A stretch of DNA of 51,531 bases from Candidatus Kuenenia stuttgartensis (GCA_945904015.1 CAMDPK010000028.1:1-51531), one strand, 5' to 3'. Shown: positions 9,257 to 18,582, counted from the stretch's first letter. Notes: generated from the sequence alone by a model not told the origin. Numbers and translations are program-made.

Positions 9257-9592
9257 CTAGTTGCCGTCGTTGGCCGCACCCGTTTGGGTCTTGCCACAGA
9301 CGTCGTCGTAGGTCAACGCGATGCAATCGCAATCGTCCACACCGTCGTTGAAACCGAAGCCAGCCACTTGAGCGTGCGGCTTGGTGGCACCGGCGGTGTC
9401 CTTGCGGAGACCATTGACGCTGTAGGTCTGATCGACCACACCGAAGGCGTGGGACAAGTCAACCAGTTCCGCGTTGATGGCGTGTTGAAGAGACGTGAGT
9501 CCGACAACCATGCCCAGGACAGCGATCGTCAGGACGAGCACGAGCTCGGCCGAAACCACGAAACCAACTTCGTCATTGAAGAGCTTACGCAT
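9257..9592 (-). CDS. Flp-like pilin-related small membrane protein 2
   Basis: 111 residues from the ATG at 9592, with AAAAAAAGGAACGG upstream. It is nearly identical to the protein encoded at 8535-8870, with only a few scattered substitutions (for example SLQHAINAE for SVQHSINAE, and IALTYDDVC for KALIYDDVC). Same architecture: short head, one N-terminal hydrophobic helix, polar body and CDC tail. The leader (AAAAAGGAACGG) and the downstream hairpin are also duplicated, so the tandem copy includes the expression signals. The high identity suggests recent duplication or gene conversion. Confidence 0.68.
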   Translation of the reverse strand: MRKLFNDEVGFVVSAELVLVLTIAVLGMVVGLTSLQHAINAELVDLSHAFGVVDQTYSVNGLRKDTAGATKPHAQVAGFGFNDGVDDCDCIALTYDDVCGKTQTGAANDGN

Positions 9593-9863
9593 AATGAACC
9601 GTTCCTTTTTTTGAGTTTTTGAGACTGAGAGACCAAGTGAGACAAACGTGAGACACCATCCTCCACACAGCTTCGGTGAGACGACCGAGACTATGATTTC
9701 GTGCTGTGGTAACCCTCTCTCCTTGGCGAGGCTGATCCCCTCGACAATGAAATCACCACACATTTGCCTGAGCTTGGAGGACGTTCAGGCAACACGAATT
9801 TGGTCTGTCGTTGGCCGACAACAGACCACAGCACTACCGGTAGTGCTCGAACCACCTCTTGAG

Positions 9864-10168
9864 GGAGATGGCTCGTGTAGGAACGGGAACATGACCGATC
9901 GGTGATGTCCCCAAAGACTCGCGGGTGGTTGATTCGACTGAACGTGTCAGCCCCTCAAACGCTCTCTCACCTTCGTTTGAAGACCACTGCGAGTGTGTGT
10001 ATTTGCTGCGATGCCAGCCATCTCCGATGAAAGAGATGGCTCGTGTATGAAGGGGACAGGACCGATCGGTGATGTCCCCAAAGACTCGCGGGTGGTTGAT
10101 TCGACTGAGCGAGTCAGCCCCTCAAACGCTCTCTCACCTTCGTTTGAAGACCACTGCGAGTGTTTGCA
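9864..10168. repeat. Two-copy direct repeat of about 130 bases
   Basis: The two copies share AGATGGCTCGTGTA near the left, then GACCGATCGGTGATGTCCCC, and continue with only a few differences through CCACTGCGAGTGT. Copies lie at about 9864-9996 and 10032-10168, separated by about 35 unrelated bases. No coding frame is conserved between them. Confidence 0.85.
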
Positions 10169-10713
10169 TTTTTGTTTTCCGAACCAGTCGTTCGGACGAT
10201 GCGGTAACGCGCAGGTCATGTGCCCGTGCCAATTCGGGGCAGCGTGCCATCGTCGATGCAGAAACGCATCACGTCACGAAACTCGACGCAACCTCTACCC
10301 AAACGGGGAGTACGGAGTCGTGAAGAAATTCAGAATAAGGATCTCGTCACAGCCGATGACCCAGCATCAGACCGCGTGCGCGCCAATCCTCTGAAACGCT
10401 TTGTTGTTCCCAGCGCCATGAAGCTGAAACAAGTCAGCCGACTTCGAGTGCCACTGCGAATTCGCTCTGAGCACACCCAAGTCAACACAACTCATTTCAT
10501 CGCTGGAGAATTCGCCTTCGTTGACACCTCTTTTTCTAGTTGCTGAACGGAACCAGCACCGGACGGAGCACGTTTCCAACGCGGACGGTCGTCGAATCCC
10601 ACAAATCTCGTACCGAAAAATGAACGTGTTTTGCGTTTCCGGAGCGGAAATTCTGCGTTGTTCAGAAAGCGAAACAGTGTTGACACGTAAGACATCGGAG
10701 TCGCGAAATGAAA

Positions 10714-10735
10714 GAGGGGGCGGTGACGCCCCCTC
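10714..10735 (-). terminator. Terminator of pilin-like gene 3
   Basis: Hairpin GAGGGGGCG/CGCCCCCTC with a GTGA loop, about 38 bases after the stop of the third gene. The minus strand continues CTTTCATTTCG, weakly T-rich. Confidence 0.6.
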
Positions 10736-10772
10736 AGAGATTCACTTTGCGATCAGTCCGTCTTTTTCGGCT

Positions 10773-11426
10773 CTATTTCTCGACCTTGCCTGGCCCTGGC
10801 TTCGGGCTGGCCTTGGACTTCTTGGCGGGTGGCTTAGGGATCGGCTTCGTCGTCGTGTCAATGTCCACCTTGATGGACTTATCGCAGTCCGTCCTGATGG
10901 TCTTGGCGCAGTCCGCTCGGACTCGGCGACGAATGATGTGCTCCTCGATGATTTCGTCATCTGGGCAATCCTGAACTGCGGCTTTGATGGTCGTCGGCTC
11001 GACGAGAACTTCGTCAACCACTCGCTCTTCGATGACTTGCTCACGCACGACCGGAGCAGGACTCACGAGGGCGTTTTGACCGCCGAAGGACTGGGAGAAC
11101 CCCCCTCCTTGCGAGAATCCCGCTCCCGATTGGCCACCAACGTCGGTTTGTGTAATCAACTGGCAATCACAGACGTCGCTACTGTCATTGAAACCTGAGC
11201 CGTTGAATCTGGCGTGTCCAGCCTTGCTGATCGAACGGTAGTTGTAGGATTGGCTGAGTGCTCCGAACGCACTCGACAGATCGTTGAGTTCCGTAGTCAC
11301 CGCACAAGAGACGGCCTCCAGGCCGACGACCATCCCCAGAACTCCGACGGTGCCCACCAACGCCATCTCCGACGAGAGAATCACACCGGTCTCGTCTTCT
11401 AACAGTCGCTGCCACAAGTCTTTCAT
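10773..11426 (-). CDS. Pilin-like paralogue with long charged tail
   Basis: 217 residues. The first hundred resemble the two 111-residue neighbours: MKDLWQRLLEDETGVILSSE, hydrophobic helix, LNDLSSAFGALSQSYNYRS, and a cysteine pair (DVCDCQ). It then continues with a Gly/Gln/Ser stretch and a charged region rich in Glu/Val/Arg (VVREQVIEERVVDEVLVEP), three further cysteine sites (VQDCPDD, RADCAK, RTDCDK) and a Pro/Lys-rich end. Probably a minor or specialised subunit, or an anchor for the shorter forms (inference). The ATG at 11426 is preceded by GGGAGAGCATC, a usable Shine-Dalgarno. Confidence 0.6.
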   Translation of the reverse strand: MKDLWQRLLEDETGVILSSEMALVGTVGVLGMVVGLEAVSCAVTTELNDLSSAFGALSQSYNYRSISKAGHARFNGSGFNDSSDVCDCQLITQTDVGGQSGAGFSQGGGFSQSFGGQNALVSPAPVVREQVIEERVVDEVLVEPTTIKAAVQDCPDDEIIEEHIIRRRVRADCAKTIRTDCDKSIKVDIDTTTKPIPKPPAKKSKASPKPGPGKVEK

Positions 11427-11490
11427 GATGCTCTCCCGATCGAATGGGGAATGCCGTCACGTCTCGATGACGGTCACCAAGAAGGAAAAT

Positions 11491-11561
11491 CCGGCGGTCG
11501 AGAGCGAAGAACTTCCGAGAGGAACGGACCTCGGAAATCGTTCTTCGCTCTCGCGCCGCCG
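11491..11561. repeat. Large imperfect palindrome
   Basis: The left arm has CGGCGGTCGAGAGCGAAGAA then CTTCCGAG. The right arm has CTCGGAA then TTCTTCGCTCTCG and CGCCGCCG. Together they form a stem of about 28 pairs with small bulges. It sits about 65 bases upstream of the pilin-like start at 11426, so it could fold in that gene's leader RNA. Confidence 0.75.
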
Positions 11562-11969
11562 AATCGAGCCGCCAAATTGCCCAAGGGATCAGCCCGGCCA
11601 ATCTCACGGCTCCGTTCCTGGTGGTCTCTCAGGTCACCAGGAATTGGCGGTTTTTAGGCCGCCAGTGGTGGCATGACGCCGTCGTCTGCCACGCACGCTC
11701 GTCTCCTCGATGAAGGGGATTGAGGCCAATCGTTTGGCCTGACGATCGGAAGAATCAGCACAATCGAGACCATCCGCACAACTGACAACATCGTTACGAC
11801 CGGAATTCGACAGTAACCACCAGAGACGGCAAGAGGTTCGGTTGTGACGGTTTTTCCGATTGCAGCAGGGTGTGCTGAGGTCGCAAGGCTCGTCGCGTCA
11901 AGGCCTCTGAACGCTTCGCATTGGCGCTGTTTTGAAACGTGAGCATCTTGATGCGATCAAGCTGTTTTC

Positions 11970-12033
11970 AGCACGACGCGCCAGCGAGTGGTTGCTGCTG
12001 ATTGAGACAAACCACTCGCTGGCGCGTCGTGCT
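11970..12033. repeat. Second hairpin family, copy b
   Basis: Arms AGCACGACGCGCCAGCGAG plus TGGTT and the exact complement, with a 16-base spacer. Both arms carry the same change (GCCAGCG for GCGAGCG), so the stem is kept by compensatory substitution. Confidence 0.9.
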
Positions 12034-12175
12034 GGTGTCGCAAGGCTGTGGAGCGAGGGGACCGAGGCTGTCGCATCCGTGATGGCTCGGCTAATTTGTC
12101 GCGGTCAGTCGTGGTGGCGGCTCTGTGAACCGACTTCGCTGACGATGCGAGACACGAATCCGGGAAGGGGACTTC

Positions 12176-13162
12176 ATGTCGAGATGCTTGGTGACGGGCG
12201 GGGCGGGATTCATTGGCAGTCATCTGACGGAGGAATTGTTGGCGGCCGGTCATCACGTCACGGTGCTCGACAATCTGTCCACGGGACGGGCCGAAAACCT
12301 CAAAGGACTGGTCGGGCATCCGCGACTGACGATGCGAACTGGCTCGATCACCGACCAAATGTTGCTGGCCGAAGTCGTTCGCGACACGGACTCGATTTAT
12401 CACTTGGCCGCTGCGGTCGGAGTCAAATTGGTGGCGGACGATCCGGTGAGGACCATTGAGACCAACATCTATCCGACGGAAGCGCTGTTGCAGTTGGCGG
12501 TGCATGGGGGAGGCAAGCCGTTCTTTCTCGCCTCCACCAGCGAGGTGTACGGCAAGAATCCGAAAGAGCAGTGGACCGAGGAAGATGACTTGCATCTCGG
12601 ACCAACGTCTCGGCCGAGATGGGCCTATGGCTGCTCGAAGGCCATTGATGAGTTCCTGGCGCTGGCGTACTACCGCAAGCACGGGTTGCCGGTGGTAATC
12701 GGTCGGTTCTTCAACGTTGTCGGGCCGCGGCAGGTCGGACACTACGGGATGGTGATTCCTCGATTTGTCGACCAGGCGCTCAGTGGCGGCCCCGTGATCG
12801 TTTACGACGACGGTGGCCAGGTGCGGTGTTTCGCGCATGTGCGCGAGGTCGTCTCCTCGATCATGAGCTTGATGGGAACCCCGGCGGCTCAGGGACAGGT
12901 CTTCAACATTGGCAGTGACAAGCCGTGGTCAATTCGGCAGCTCGCCGAAGCGGTGATTGCCAAAGTCGATCCCGCGGTTCGCATCGAGCATCTGCCGTAC
13001 AGCCAAGCCTATGGCGATGACTTCGAGGATGTGCGACGCCGCGTCCCGGATGTCAGCCGCCTCAAGCAGACGATCGGATCGACGCCGCAATTAGGTCTGG
13101 AAACGATTCTGGATGACATCATCGCTTGGAAGCGTTCGCAGACAGCATCGGACGCGAGTTGA
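12176..13162 (+). CDS. NAD-dependent sugar-nucleotide epimerase/dehydratase
   Basis: 328 residues, an extended short-chain dehydrogenase. The Rossmann motif is TGGAGFIG (residues 7-14), with acidic DNLSTG for NAD selection (about 32-37), YHLAAAVGV (about 75-83), STSEVYG (about 119-125) and the catalytic YGCSK (Tyr and Lys near 150-155). The [10 protein letters not shown] and [13 protein letters not shown] segments resemble UDP-glucose 4-epimerases and UDP-glucuronate decarboxylases; the exact substrate cannot be told. AAGGGG stands seven bases before the ATG. It is followed after 39 bases by a polytopic membrane protein on the same strand, suggesting a role in envelope glycan synthesis. Confidence 0.82.
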   Translation: MSRCLVTGGAGFIGSHLTEELLAAGHHVTVLDNLSTGRAENLKGLVGHPRLTMRTGSITDQMLLAEVVRDTDSIYHLAAAVGVKLVADDPVRTIETNIYPTEALLQLAVHGGGKPFFLASTSEVYGKNPKEQWTEEDDLHLGPTSRPRWAYGCSKAIDEFLALAYYRKHGLPVVIGRFFNVVGPRQVGHYGMVIPRFVDQALSGGPVIVYDDGGQVRCFAHVREVVSSIMSLMGTPAAQGQVFNIGSDKPWSIRQLAEAVIAKVDPAVRIEHLPYSQAYGDDFEDVRRRVPDVSRLKQTIGSTPQLGLETILDDIIAWKRSQTASDAS

Positions 13163-13201
13163 CCAAAGTTGTGTGTCACAAGAGCGTGATGGAGGCCGTC
13201 G

Positions 13202-15073
13202 GTGGAAATCGTCAACGATGCGCGGCTGATGGAGCTTGTTCGCGAGCCAGCGAGAGAATTGCTGCCGGCCGCTCGCCGCGCCTCAGTTGTGCAACCGCTC
13301 ATAGTCCTGCTTGCGTTCTTGCCCGGCTTGCTGGGATTTTGGAATCGCTCGCTGAGTGAGGCGACGTGTCGGCAGGGGTTGCTCGCGTTCGATGTCGTGG
13401 CTGGTGAACGGCCGATGGATTGGTTCGTGACCGCCTCCCGCAACGCGGCGGAGAGTTCAACTCCCGTGTTTCCGTTGCCGACGTTGGCGACGGCGCTGGG
13501 GCTGCAAGTCGAGCTATTGTCTCCGGAGAGTCGGCTGTTGCTGGTGTCGTATCTGAGTTCCGCATTCCTGCTGTTGTGTTTGAGTTGCCTGGCTAAAAAA
13601 GTCGGCGGGAGTCGGTTCGCGTTGCTGGTCGTGTGCATGGCCTGTGGGCATCGTGAATTCCTCGTCCTGAGTGAATCTTTGCCTCCCGTCGCAATTCCAT
13701 TGGCGTTTGCGGCGTTGTCATTTCGAGCAATGCTGGCTCATCAAACTGCCGGTCAGGCATTGGTCTCTTGGCCATTGATGGCGAGCAGCTTGGCACTTGC
13801 AGCGTGCTGGTTGTCTGGTGGCGAGTTGGCGATTGCCAGTCTGGGCGTGCTGCTCGCGATCAGTTTGTCGTCAGTCTTTTCGAGAGAACATTTGTCAGCG
13901 CGAAGCACCTTGAGACGAGCTGTTCGCCAACGATTCTGGAAATTATCGATCGCCGTGGTGAACTTCGTCTTGGTCACGACGATTGCGGTGGCCATCGTGG
14001 CCGGATGGCAATCTGTGTTTTCGGACCGAATCCACCAACCAATACTCGCCGGGAGTTCGTTCTGGCTTCACAGAGTTTGGCCCGTCGAATCAAACGCTTT
14101 CGAAGCAGCGAAAGCATTGTGGCAGATGATCGGTGCGTGGCTGGGATTCATGGTGATCGGAGTGGTGCAAGTGGCTCGTCGCCGAATGCGTCAGCAACAC
14201 GGCCTCAACATCGAAGCGGCATGGCTGCTGGTCGGTTGGGCGGTTGTCGGCTGGTTGAGTTGGTGGGTCACATGGCCCGAGCATCACGGGGCCTGGACGA
14301 ACTCAGTCACCTGGTCGGGATTTCTGTTGTTGCCGATGTTGTTCTTTGCGGCATGGGGTTTGGAGGCTGTGTTGCGTCGCGAACTTGGCGTGGGGAGCGT
14401 CGTGACAGCGACACTCGCGACGCTGGGAGTTTTCTTCGCGCCCCATTGGACTGCTCGACTGCCCAGTCCAGTGACAGGGACGTGGATCGCTGCGAGTGTT
14501 TTGACGGGAGCGATTGTCGTCTGGGCTGGGCTGCACATAGTCCGAAGAATCGCGAGGTCAGAAACTCACTGCCGTCTGGTGTTGTTGTCGTGCGTCGTAC
14601 TCTTGGTTCTGACCGATGTGACAAGTGGAGCCTTCTCGCGGCGACGGTTGGCTGATGACGAACGCGAGCTGCTGGCGTTTCGTCGCCAACTCATCACGGA
14701 GACCCCGCCTGATCACTGTTGGCTGATGACCGAGGAATCGTCTCCCGCTCGGCTGAGATTCTTTCTGCGGAGCCTGTGGCACGGTGTTGCCTTGCAGGAG
14801 GCGAAAGATTGGGAAACGGTTCTATTCAAGCCGTCGCGATCATCCGCCACAAATCCCGTCGAGCCGAGAACGCCCACCGAAAGCAGAACGCCCGTTGCGA
14901 CCCGCACACGTCGCGCGATCGTGGTGACCTGGGGTGGCTCGAAGCTTCCGGCGGAAGATTTGAAGCGTCGCGGCCAGGCATTCACACAGGCGACCACTCC
15001 ACATTACTTTCAGGGCCGGCTCCTCAAAGGATATCGCTGGAATGAACGTGCCGAGGGGCCAAACTTCCGTTGA
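13202..15073 (+). CDS. Polytopic membrane protein, unknown function
   Basis: 623 residues from a GTG start; an internal ATG at residue 10 is an alternative. Around ten hydrophobic helices span roughly residues 25-475. Between the first and second there is a loop with WNRSLSEATCRQGLL and ERPMDWFV that could be extracytoplasmic. The C-terminal 150 residues are soluble and include an 'ETPPDHCWLMTEES' stretch. The layout (first loop after TM1, many helices, soluble tail) recalls GT-C/family-39 type glycosyltransferases, but the DE-type motif expected there is not evident, so this is only a suggestion. It lies 39 bases after the epimerase and is probably co-transcribed. Confidence 0.6.
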   Translation: MEIVNDARLMELVREPARELLPAARRASVVQPLIVLLAFLPGLLGFWNRSLSEATCRQGLLAFDVVAGERPMDWFVTASRNAAESSTPVFPLPTLATALGLQVELLSPESRLLLVSYLSSAFLLLCLSCLAKKVGGSRFALLVVCMACGHREFLVLSESLPPVAIPLAFAALSFRAMLAHQTAGQALVSWPLMASSLALAACWLSGGELAIASLGVLLAISLSSVFSREHLSARSTLRRAVRQRFWKLSIAVVNFVLVTTIAVAIVAGWQSVFSDRIHQPILAGSSFWLHRVWPVESNAFEAAKALWQMIGAWLGFMVIGVVQVARRRMRQQHGLNIEAAWLLVGWAVVGWLSWWVTWPEHHGAWTNSVTWSGFLLLPMLFFAAWGLEAVLRRELGVGSVVTATLATLGVFFAPHWTARLPSPVTGTWIAASVLTGAIVVWAGLHIVRRIARSETHCRLVLLSCVVLLVLTDVTSGAFSRRRLADDERELLAFRRQLITETPPDHCWLMTEESSPARLRFFLRSLWHGVALQEAKDWETVLFKPSRSSATNPVEPRTPTESRTPVATRTRRAIVVTWGGSKLPAEDLKRRGQAFTQATTPHYFQGRLLKGYRWNERAEGPNFR

Positions 15074-15548
15074 CGGTATCTCACGTGCGACGTTGTCGGC
15101 CAAGGGGTTGAGTCGCGTGAGGGACTTGTTGTGGCAGATCGCTCGATCACGTCGGTTGTAAGGATTGCGGTCGGATTACCGATGCTGAAAGCCGTTTCAG
15201 CGGGAGTCGGCCCGAACTGCCGAAAACGGTCAGACACTCATTTTTTTGTTGGAACACTCGGTCGAGCAGCGTATTCTGAGCCCACTTTTCGGGGTCACTG
15301 CCAGGCCCGCTGACTGTGCCTCCAGTCTGCGAGTCAGTTTTTCCCAGTGGATCATTCCATCGGAGGATGGAAGTACGGCGAAGAGCCGTGCCGAAACAAT
15401 CCCATCGCGTGTCGAGTGTTGGATGGCTCGCGCGATGTCCTTTCTCTGGAGCCCCTGGCGTCGAGACTTGTCCGCTGTGGAACGAAACTGGATTGATCAA
15501 TCGCCAATCTGATTGTTCCACCTGAGCAAACTCCGCCAGTCATCGCCT
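15074..15548. other. Intergenic region, no feature recognised
   Basis: About 475 bases. No homology-bearing frame, strong hairpin or repeat-family copy was seen. It presumably holds the promoter for the following membrane protein. Confidence 0.4.
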
Positions 15549-16898
15549 ATGGACGCCATACTTCGCCAGTACGGATACTCGGTGAGCGATGCCACCTGGT
15601 TTTATCTGTCGCTGCTGCTCATCTTGGCGGTCTTCTTTCGGTTCAACCGAATCTTCTCGTTGCGAAACTTGGACCTCGTGTTGTTGCTGTCGATCGCTCC
15701 TGGGTTGTTGCTCGTGCAGCACGGCAAAGGCTACGGATACGGGTGGCTGTTCGTGGTGACGGGTTGTTTGCTGGCGAGACTGTTCAGCGACAGTTTTTGG
15801 AAACGTCGGCCCTTGTTGGAACAAAATCTCAACTCTGCCGGCATGGCGTTCTTGACCGTTTCGGTGTTCGTTCTGCTGATCAGCAAGGCGTTGACGGAAC
15901 CGCCTCCGCAAGGAACAGTCGAGACTGTCCGCCGGGCAGATGAACTACGCAAGCGACAGGACACGACTCTCGAACAACCCGTGACCGAAGAGGTTCCCGC
16001 TGGCCCGACCGCTCGCGTGCTGACGGCTCCAGTTTTGGCGGCTTCAGAAATTGCCGTGTCGGGCGGTTCGCCGAAGCAGGAAGATCGCTGGGCGGTCGAA
16101 CAGATTGCCGCGCGAGCGACTTCCGTGTTGGCTCATCTGGCAGTGGTATCGGGCTTGTGGTTTCTCGGCAAACGGCTATTCGGCGACGTGAACTCCGGAC
16201 TGGCGATGGCCACGTTGTATTTACTGCTGCCTTGCACGGCGATCGATGTCGGCAAGGTGAACCATGTGCTGCCCGCCGCTCTGATCGTGTGGGCGTTCGT
16301 CGCCTATCGCAGTCCACTGATTGCTGGAGGATTGATGGGCTTGGCATGCGGAACGTTGATGTTCCCCCTGTTTCTGCTGCCGCTTTGGGCGGTGTTTTAT
16401 GGCAAGCAAGGTTCCGGCCGGTTTATCGCCGCCGTGGGGGTCGTGGCTGCGGTGCTGGCCGCCAGCTTGCTGCTGACCTCGGTCGATTCGCACTCGTTCA
16501 CGAAACAAATCCTCGGCTCGATCGACTGGAGCAGCCTCACGCTCGGCAGTGATGCGGCCGGCTTCTGGAGTGCTTACTCCGGCGTGTATCGCATTCCAGT
16601 GATTATCGCTTTCTTCGTCATGCTGCTGATCCTCACGTTCTTGCCGAGGGAAAAGAATCTCGAACATTTGCTCGGCCATTCGACGGCCATCGTGGTCGCC
16701 ACGCAATTGTGGTATCCGCAGCAAGGCGGAGCCTATGTGCTGTGGTATCTGCCACTGTTGCTGGCGGTGGTCTTCCGGCCGAAGCTCACGAGCCAAACGC
16801 CTCCGATCATCGTTCCCGCTCCGTCCGAAGAACAACGGCTCGAGATGCCAACTCGAATGCTGGCGGGCGTGTCTTGGTTCCGCCGCCGCGGCTCGTGA
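15549..16898 (+). CDS. Polytopic membrane protein, unknown function
   Basis: 449 residues from the ATG at 15549 (MDAILRQYGYS); an in-frame TTG twelve codons upstream is less likely. Hydrophobic helices lie around residues 15-32, 42-58, 65-82 and 96-112. A soluble Pro/Glu/Arg-rich loop follows (about 115-185), then more helices from about 190 to 420 and a short cytoplasmic tail. The segment ending RFNRIFSLRNLDLVLLLS is conserved-looking. I do not recognise the family. Its place after the epimerase and another membrane protein suggests envelope-related work, without proof. Confidence 0.55.
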   Translation: MDAILRQYGYSVSDATWFYLSLLLILAVFFRFNRIFSLRNLDLVLLLSIAPGLLLVQHGKGYGYGWLFVVTGCLLARLFSDSFWKRRPLLEQNLNSAGMAFLTVSVFVLLISKALTEPPPQGTVETVRRADELRKRQDTTLEQPVTEEVPAGPTARVLTAPVLAASEIAVSGGSPKQEDRWAVEQIAARATSVLAHLAVVSGLWFLGKRLFGDVNSGLAMATLYLLLPCTAIDVGKVNHVLPAALIVWAFVAYRSPLIAGGLMGLACGTLMFPLFLLPLWAVFYGKQGSGRFIAAVGVVAAVLAASLLLTSVDSHSFTKQILGSIDWSSLTLGSDAAGFWSAYSGVYRIPVIIAFFVMLLILTFLPREKNLEHLLGHSTAIVVATQLWYPQQGGAYVLWYLPLLLAVVFRPKLTSQTPPIIVPAPSEEQRLEMPTRMLAGVSWFRRRGS

Positions 16899-17040
16899 AC
16901 GCGGAGTCGAGAAACCAGGTCAGTGACTCATTGGACTTTGGGATTTGGTTATTGGTCATTCATTGGACATTGGGATTTGGACCTTGGACACTTGCTTGCG
17001 GCTTTTCCCCCTGATGATGTTCTCTCGATCGGAGTTTCTG

Positions 17041-17730
17041 ATGCGTCGCTTGTCTGCCTGGATCGGATTGGGTTCGTTGTTGTCCCTGACGTTGATCGCC
17101 TCGGTCTGCGGACTCGTGGCAGCCGAACTGTCGGACGAAGAACAGAAGGACGGCTTCGTCAGCATCTTCAACGGCAAGGACTTCGCTGGCTGGAAAGGCC
17201 CCGTCGACAACTACGAGGTCTCAGAGGGTGCGATCTCCTGCAAGGCGGGCAAGGGAGGCACGATTTTCACCGAGGCGGAATACAGCGACTTCGTCGTCCG
17301 TCTGGAATTCAAAGTTCCGGCCGGCGGCAACAATGGACTCGCCATCCGGTATCCGGGTCAGGGAGACACGGCCTACGTCGGCATGTGCGAACTGCAAGTG
17401 CTCGACGACAACTACGACAAGGTCAAAGGCAAGCTCGATCCACGTCAGGTCCACGGCTCGGCCTACGGCATGGTCGCCGCCAAACGGGGCTTCCAAAAAC
17501 CGAACGGCGAATGGAACGTTCAGGAAGTCACCGTCAAAGGTTCGACGATCAAGGTCGTGCTCAACGGCACGGTGATCCTCGACTGTGATCTCAAAGAGGT
17601 GAAGGAGTTTATGGCCAACAGCCCGCACCCCGGCAAGGATCGCGAGAAAGGCCACTTTGGTTTCGCCGGTCACGGCGACGCTGTCGTCTTCCGCAACGTT
17701 CGTATCAAGGACTTGGCCGCGAAGAAATGA
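17041..17730 (+). CDS. Secreted DUF1080 (3-keto-disaccharide hydrolase-like) protein
   Basis: 229 residues from the ATG at 17041, chosen because GGAG stands seven bases upstream and the product then begins with a clean signal peptide (MRRLSAWIGLGSLLSLTLIA, cleavage after about residue 28). The mature part has the hallmark 'DGFVSIFNGKDFAGWKG', then GNNGLAIRYP, ELQVLDDNY, HGSAYGMV, WNVQEVTVKG, VVLNGTVILD and GHFGFAGHGDAVVFRNVRIK. This is a complete concanavalin-like DUF1080 fold, large families of which occur in planctomycetes. Members are assigned to hydrolysis of 3-keto-glycosides; activity here is inferred from family. It converges on the cupredoxin-like gene. Confidence 0.88.
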   Translation: MRRLSAWIGLGSLLSLTLIASVCGLVAAELSDEEQKDGFVSIFNGKDFAGWKGPVDNYEVSEGAISCKAGKGGTIFTEAEYSDFVVRLEFKVPAGGNNGLAIRYPGQGDTAYVGMCELQVLDDNYDKVKGKLDPRQVHGSAYGMVAAKRGFQKPNGEWNVQEVTVKGSTIKVVLNGTVILDCDLKEVKEFMANSPHPGKDREKGHFGFAGHGDAVVFRNVRIKDLAAKK

Positions 17731-17742
17731 GCGACGTTGATT

Positions 17743-17769
17743 GTGGTGCAGGCGTCTCGCCTGCGCCAC
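17743..17769. terminator. Hairpin between convergent genes
   Basis: GTGGTGCAGGCG and CGCCTGCGCCAC form a 12-pair stem (one G-T) with a TCT loop, 13 bases after the DUF1080 stop and 22 bases before the end of the opposing gene. Likely bidirectional terminator. Confidence 0.5.
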
Positions 17770-17790
17770 GGCCGGTGGCGAACGAGGCGG

Positions 17791-18582
17791 TTATTTCAGG
17801 GACTCAGCCGACACTCGTGTCTCGCCAAATTCAGTCTCGCCGGCAGCGACTCGCACCGTCACTTTGCCGCGCTTCCAGGATTCCGCTTTGCCGTTGCGAG
17901 TCACTTCTTGCAAGAAGCCGGGCAGTTCGTGCCACACGACGAACGTGTGCTCGCCGACAGGCAGATTCTTCATCTCGAAGCGGCCATGCTCGTCGGTAAC
18001 AGCGACGTACGGATGATCCTTCACGACCAACCAGCCGATCATCCACGGATGAATCGCACACTGCACCTGGGCCGGAAGTTTTTCGGACTGAGTGAAACGC
18101 GGCCGATCGACGGACTTGCCGGCCGGTGTCAAATCGTTGAACGGTGCGTTGCGATCTAAGCCCGCAGCCGTGTTGTGGTCGACTTGGTCGGAGTTCTCGA
18201 TCAAGAGCGTCTGCCCGGTTCGCAGCACACAGACATGCGGATCGAAGCGGCAACCCTTGTTCGACAGCTTGATCTTCGCCGATACAAACTCCTCGAACGA
18301 CGGATGAATTGCGATCTTCTCGCCCGGCTTGGTATCGAGCCAAATCACGACGTTCGCAATTCCACGATCGTCTGCATGCACCACTAGTTTCTCAGTGCGT
18401 GGCTCATGCTTGCCGCAGAACTCGACATCTTTGTTGAGCACCAGCTTCGGCCGCTCTGGCGGCGTCCCGTCAAATACAAACCGGCCCTTGACCGTTCCCC
18501 AATCGGCGGCATTCGCCACAGTCGAGGCGACCGCGACCATCAAGCTGGCCAACGAGAGTCGTGTGCCGGTGAGTCGGCTCAT
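17791..18582 (-). CDS. Secreted cupredoxin-like protein
   Basis: 263 residues from the ATG at 18582, with AGGAAGG eight bases upstream. Signal peptide MSRLTGTRLSLASLMVAVAS with cleavage near ANA-AD. The mature protein starts with a GRFVFDGTPPERP segment like carboxypeptidase-regulatory domains. The middle carries a possible type-1 copper site: His in DQVDHNTAAG, then Cys-x-x-His in VQCAIHPWM with a following Met. It ends with a beta-sandwich (HGRFEMKNLPVGEHTFVVWH). Related planctomycete proteins are called plastocyanin-like or methylamine-utilisation-like. Probably a periplasmic or surface copper/electron-transfer protein, but no redox partner lies next to it. Confidence 0.65.
   Translation of the reverse strand: MSRLTGTRLSLASLMVAVASTVANAADWGTVKGRFVFDGTPPERPKLVLNKDVEFCGKHEPRTEKLVVHADDRGIANVVIWLDTKPGEKIAIHPSFEEFVSAKIKLSNKGCRFDPHVCVLRTGQTLLIENSDQVDHNTAAGLDRNAPFNDLTPAGKSVDRPRFTQSEKLPAQVQCAIHPWMIGWLVVKDHPYVAVTDEHGRFEMKNLPVGEHTFVVWHELPGFLQEVTRNGKAESWKRGKVTVRVAAGETEFGETRVSAESLK

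Larger units (their letters stand above)
9593..10772. other. Long leader region with direct repeats and hairpins
   Basis: About 1.2 kb without a convincing gene. It contains two copies of a roughly 130-base direct repeat (9864-9996, 10032-10168), a 28-base hairpin (TGGTCTGT/ACAGACCA, 9801-9828), an 18-base perfect palindrome AGCACTACCGGTAGTGCT (9830-9847) and the terminator of the third pilin-like gene near its right end. It lies upstream of pilin-like gene 2 and may be its control region. Confidence 0.5.
11427..12175. other. Non-coding gap between pilin-like gene 3 and epimerase
   Basis: Contains the large imperfect palindrome at 11491-11561, a short hairpin TTCCTGGTG/CACCAGGAA (about 11616-11644) and the second-family hairpin at 11970-12033. 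No coding sequence is recognised. Promoters for both divergent genes should lie here. Confidence 0.5.

Noticed and set aside
8535..9592. Branched-chain aminotransferase name often given to such short proteins
   Set aside because: The 111-residue sequences have one N-terminal hydrophobic helix and no aminotransferase motif.
9864..10168. Possible CRISPR array
   Set aside because: Only two long repeat units with one short spacer and no cas genes; units are about 130 bases, far longer than CRISPR repeats.
9593..10707. Short frames in the pilin leader region
   Set aside because: They are not conserved between the two direct-repeat copies and have no start signals or recognisable domains.
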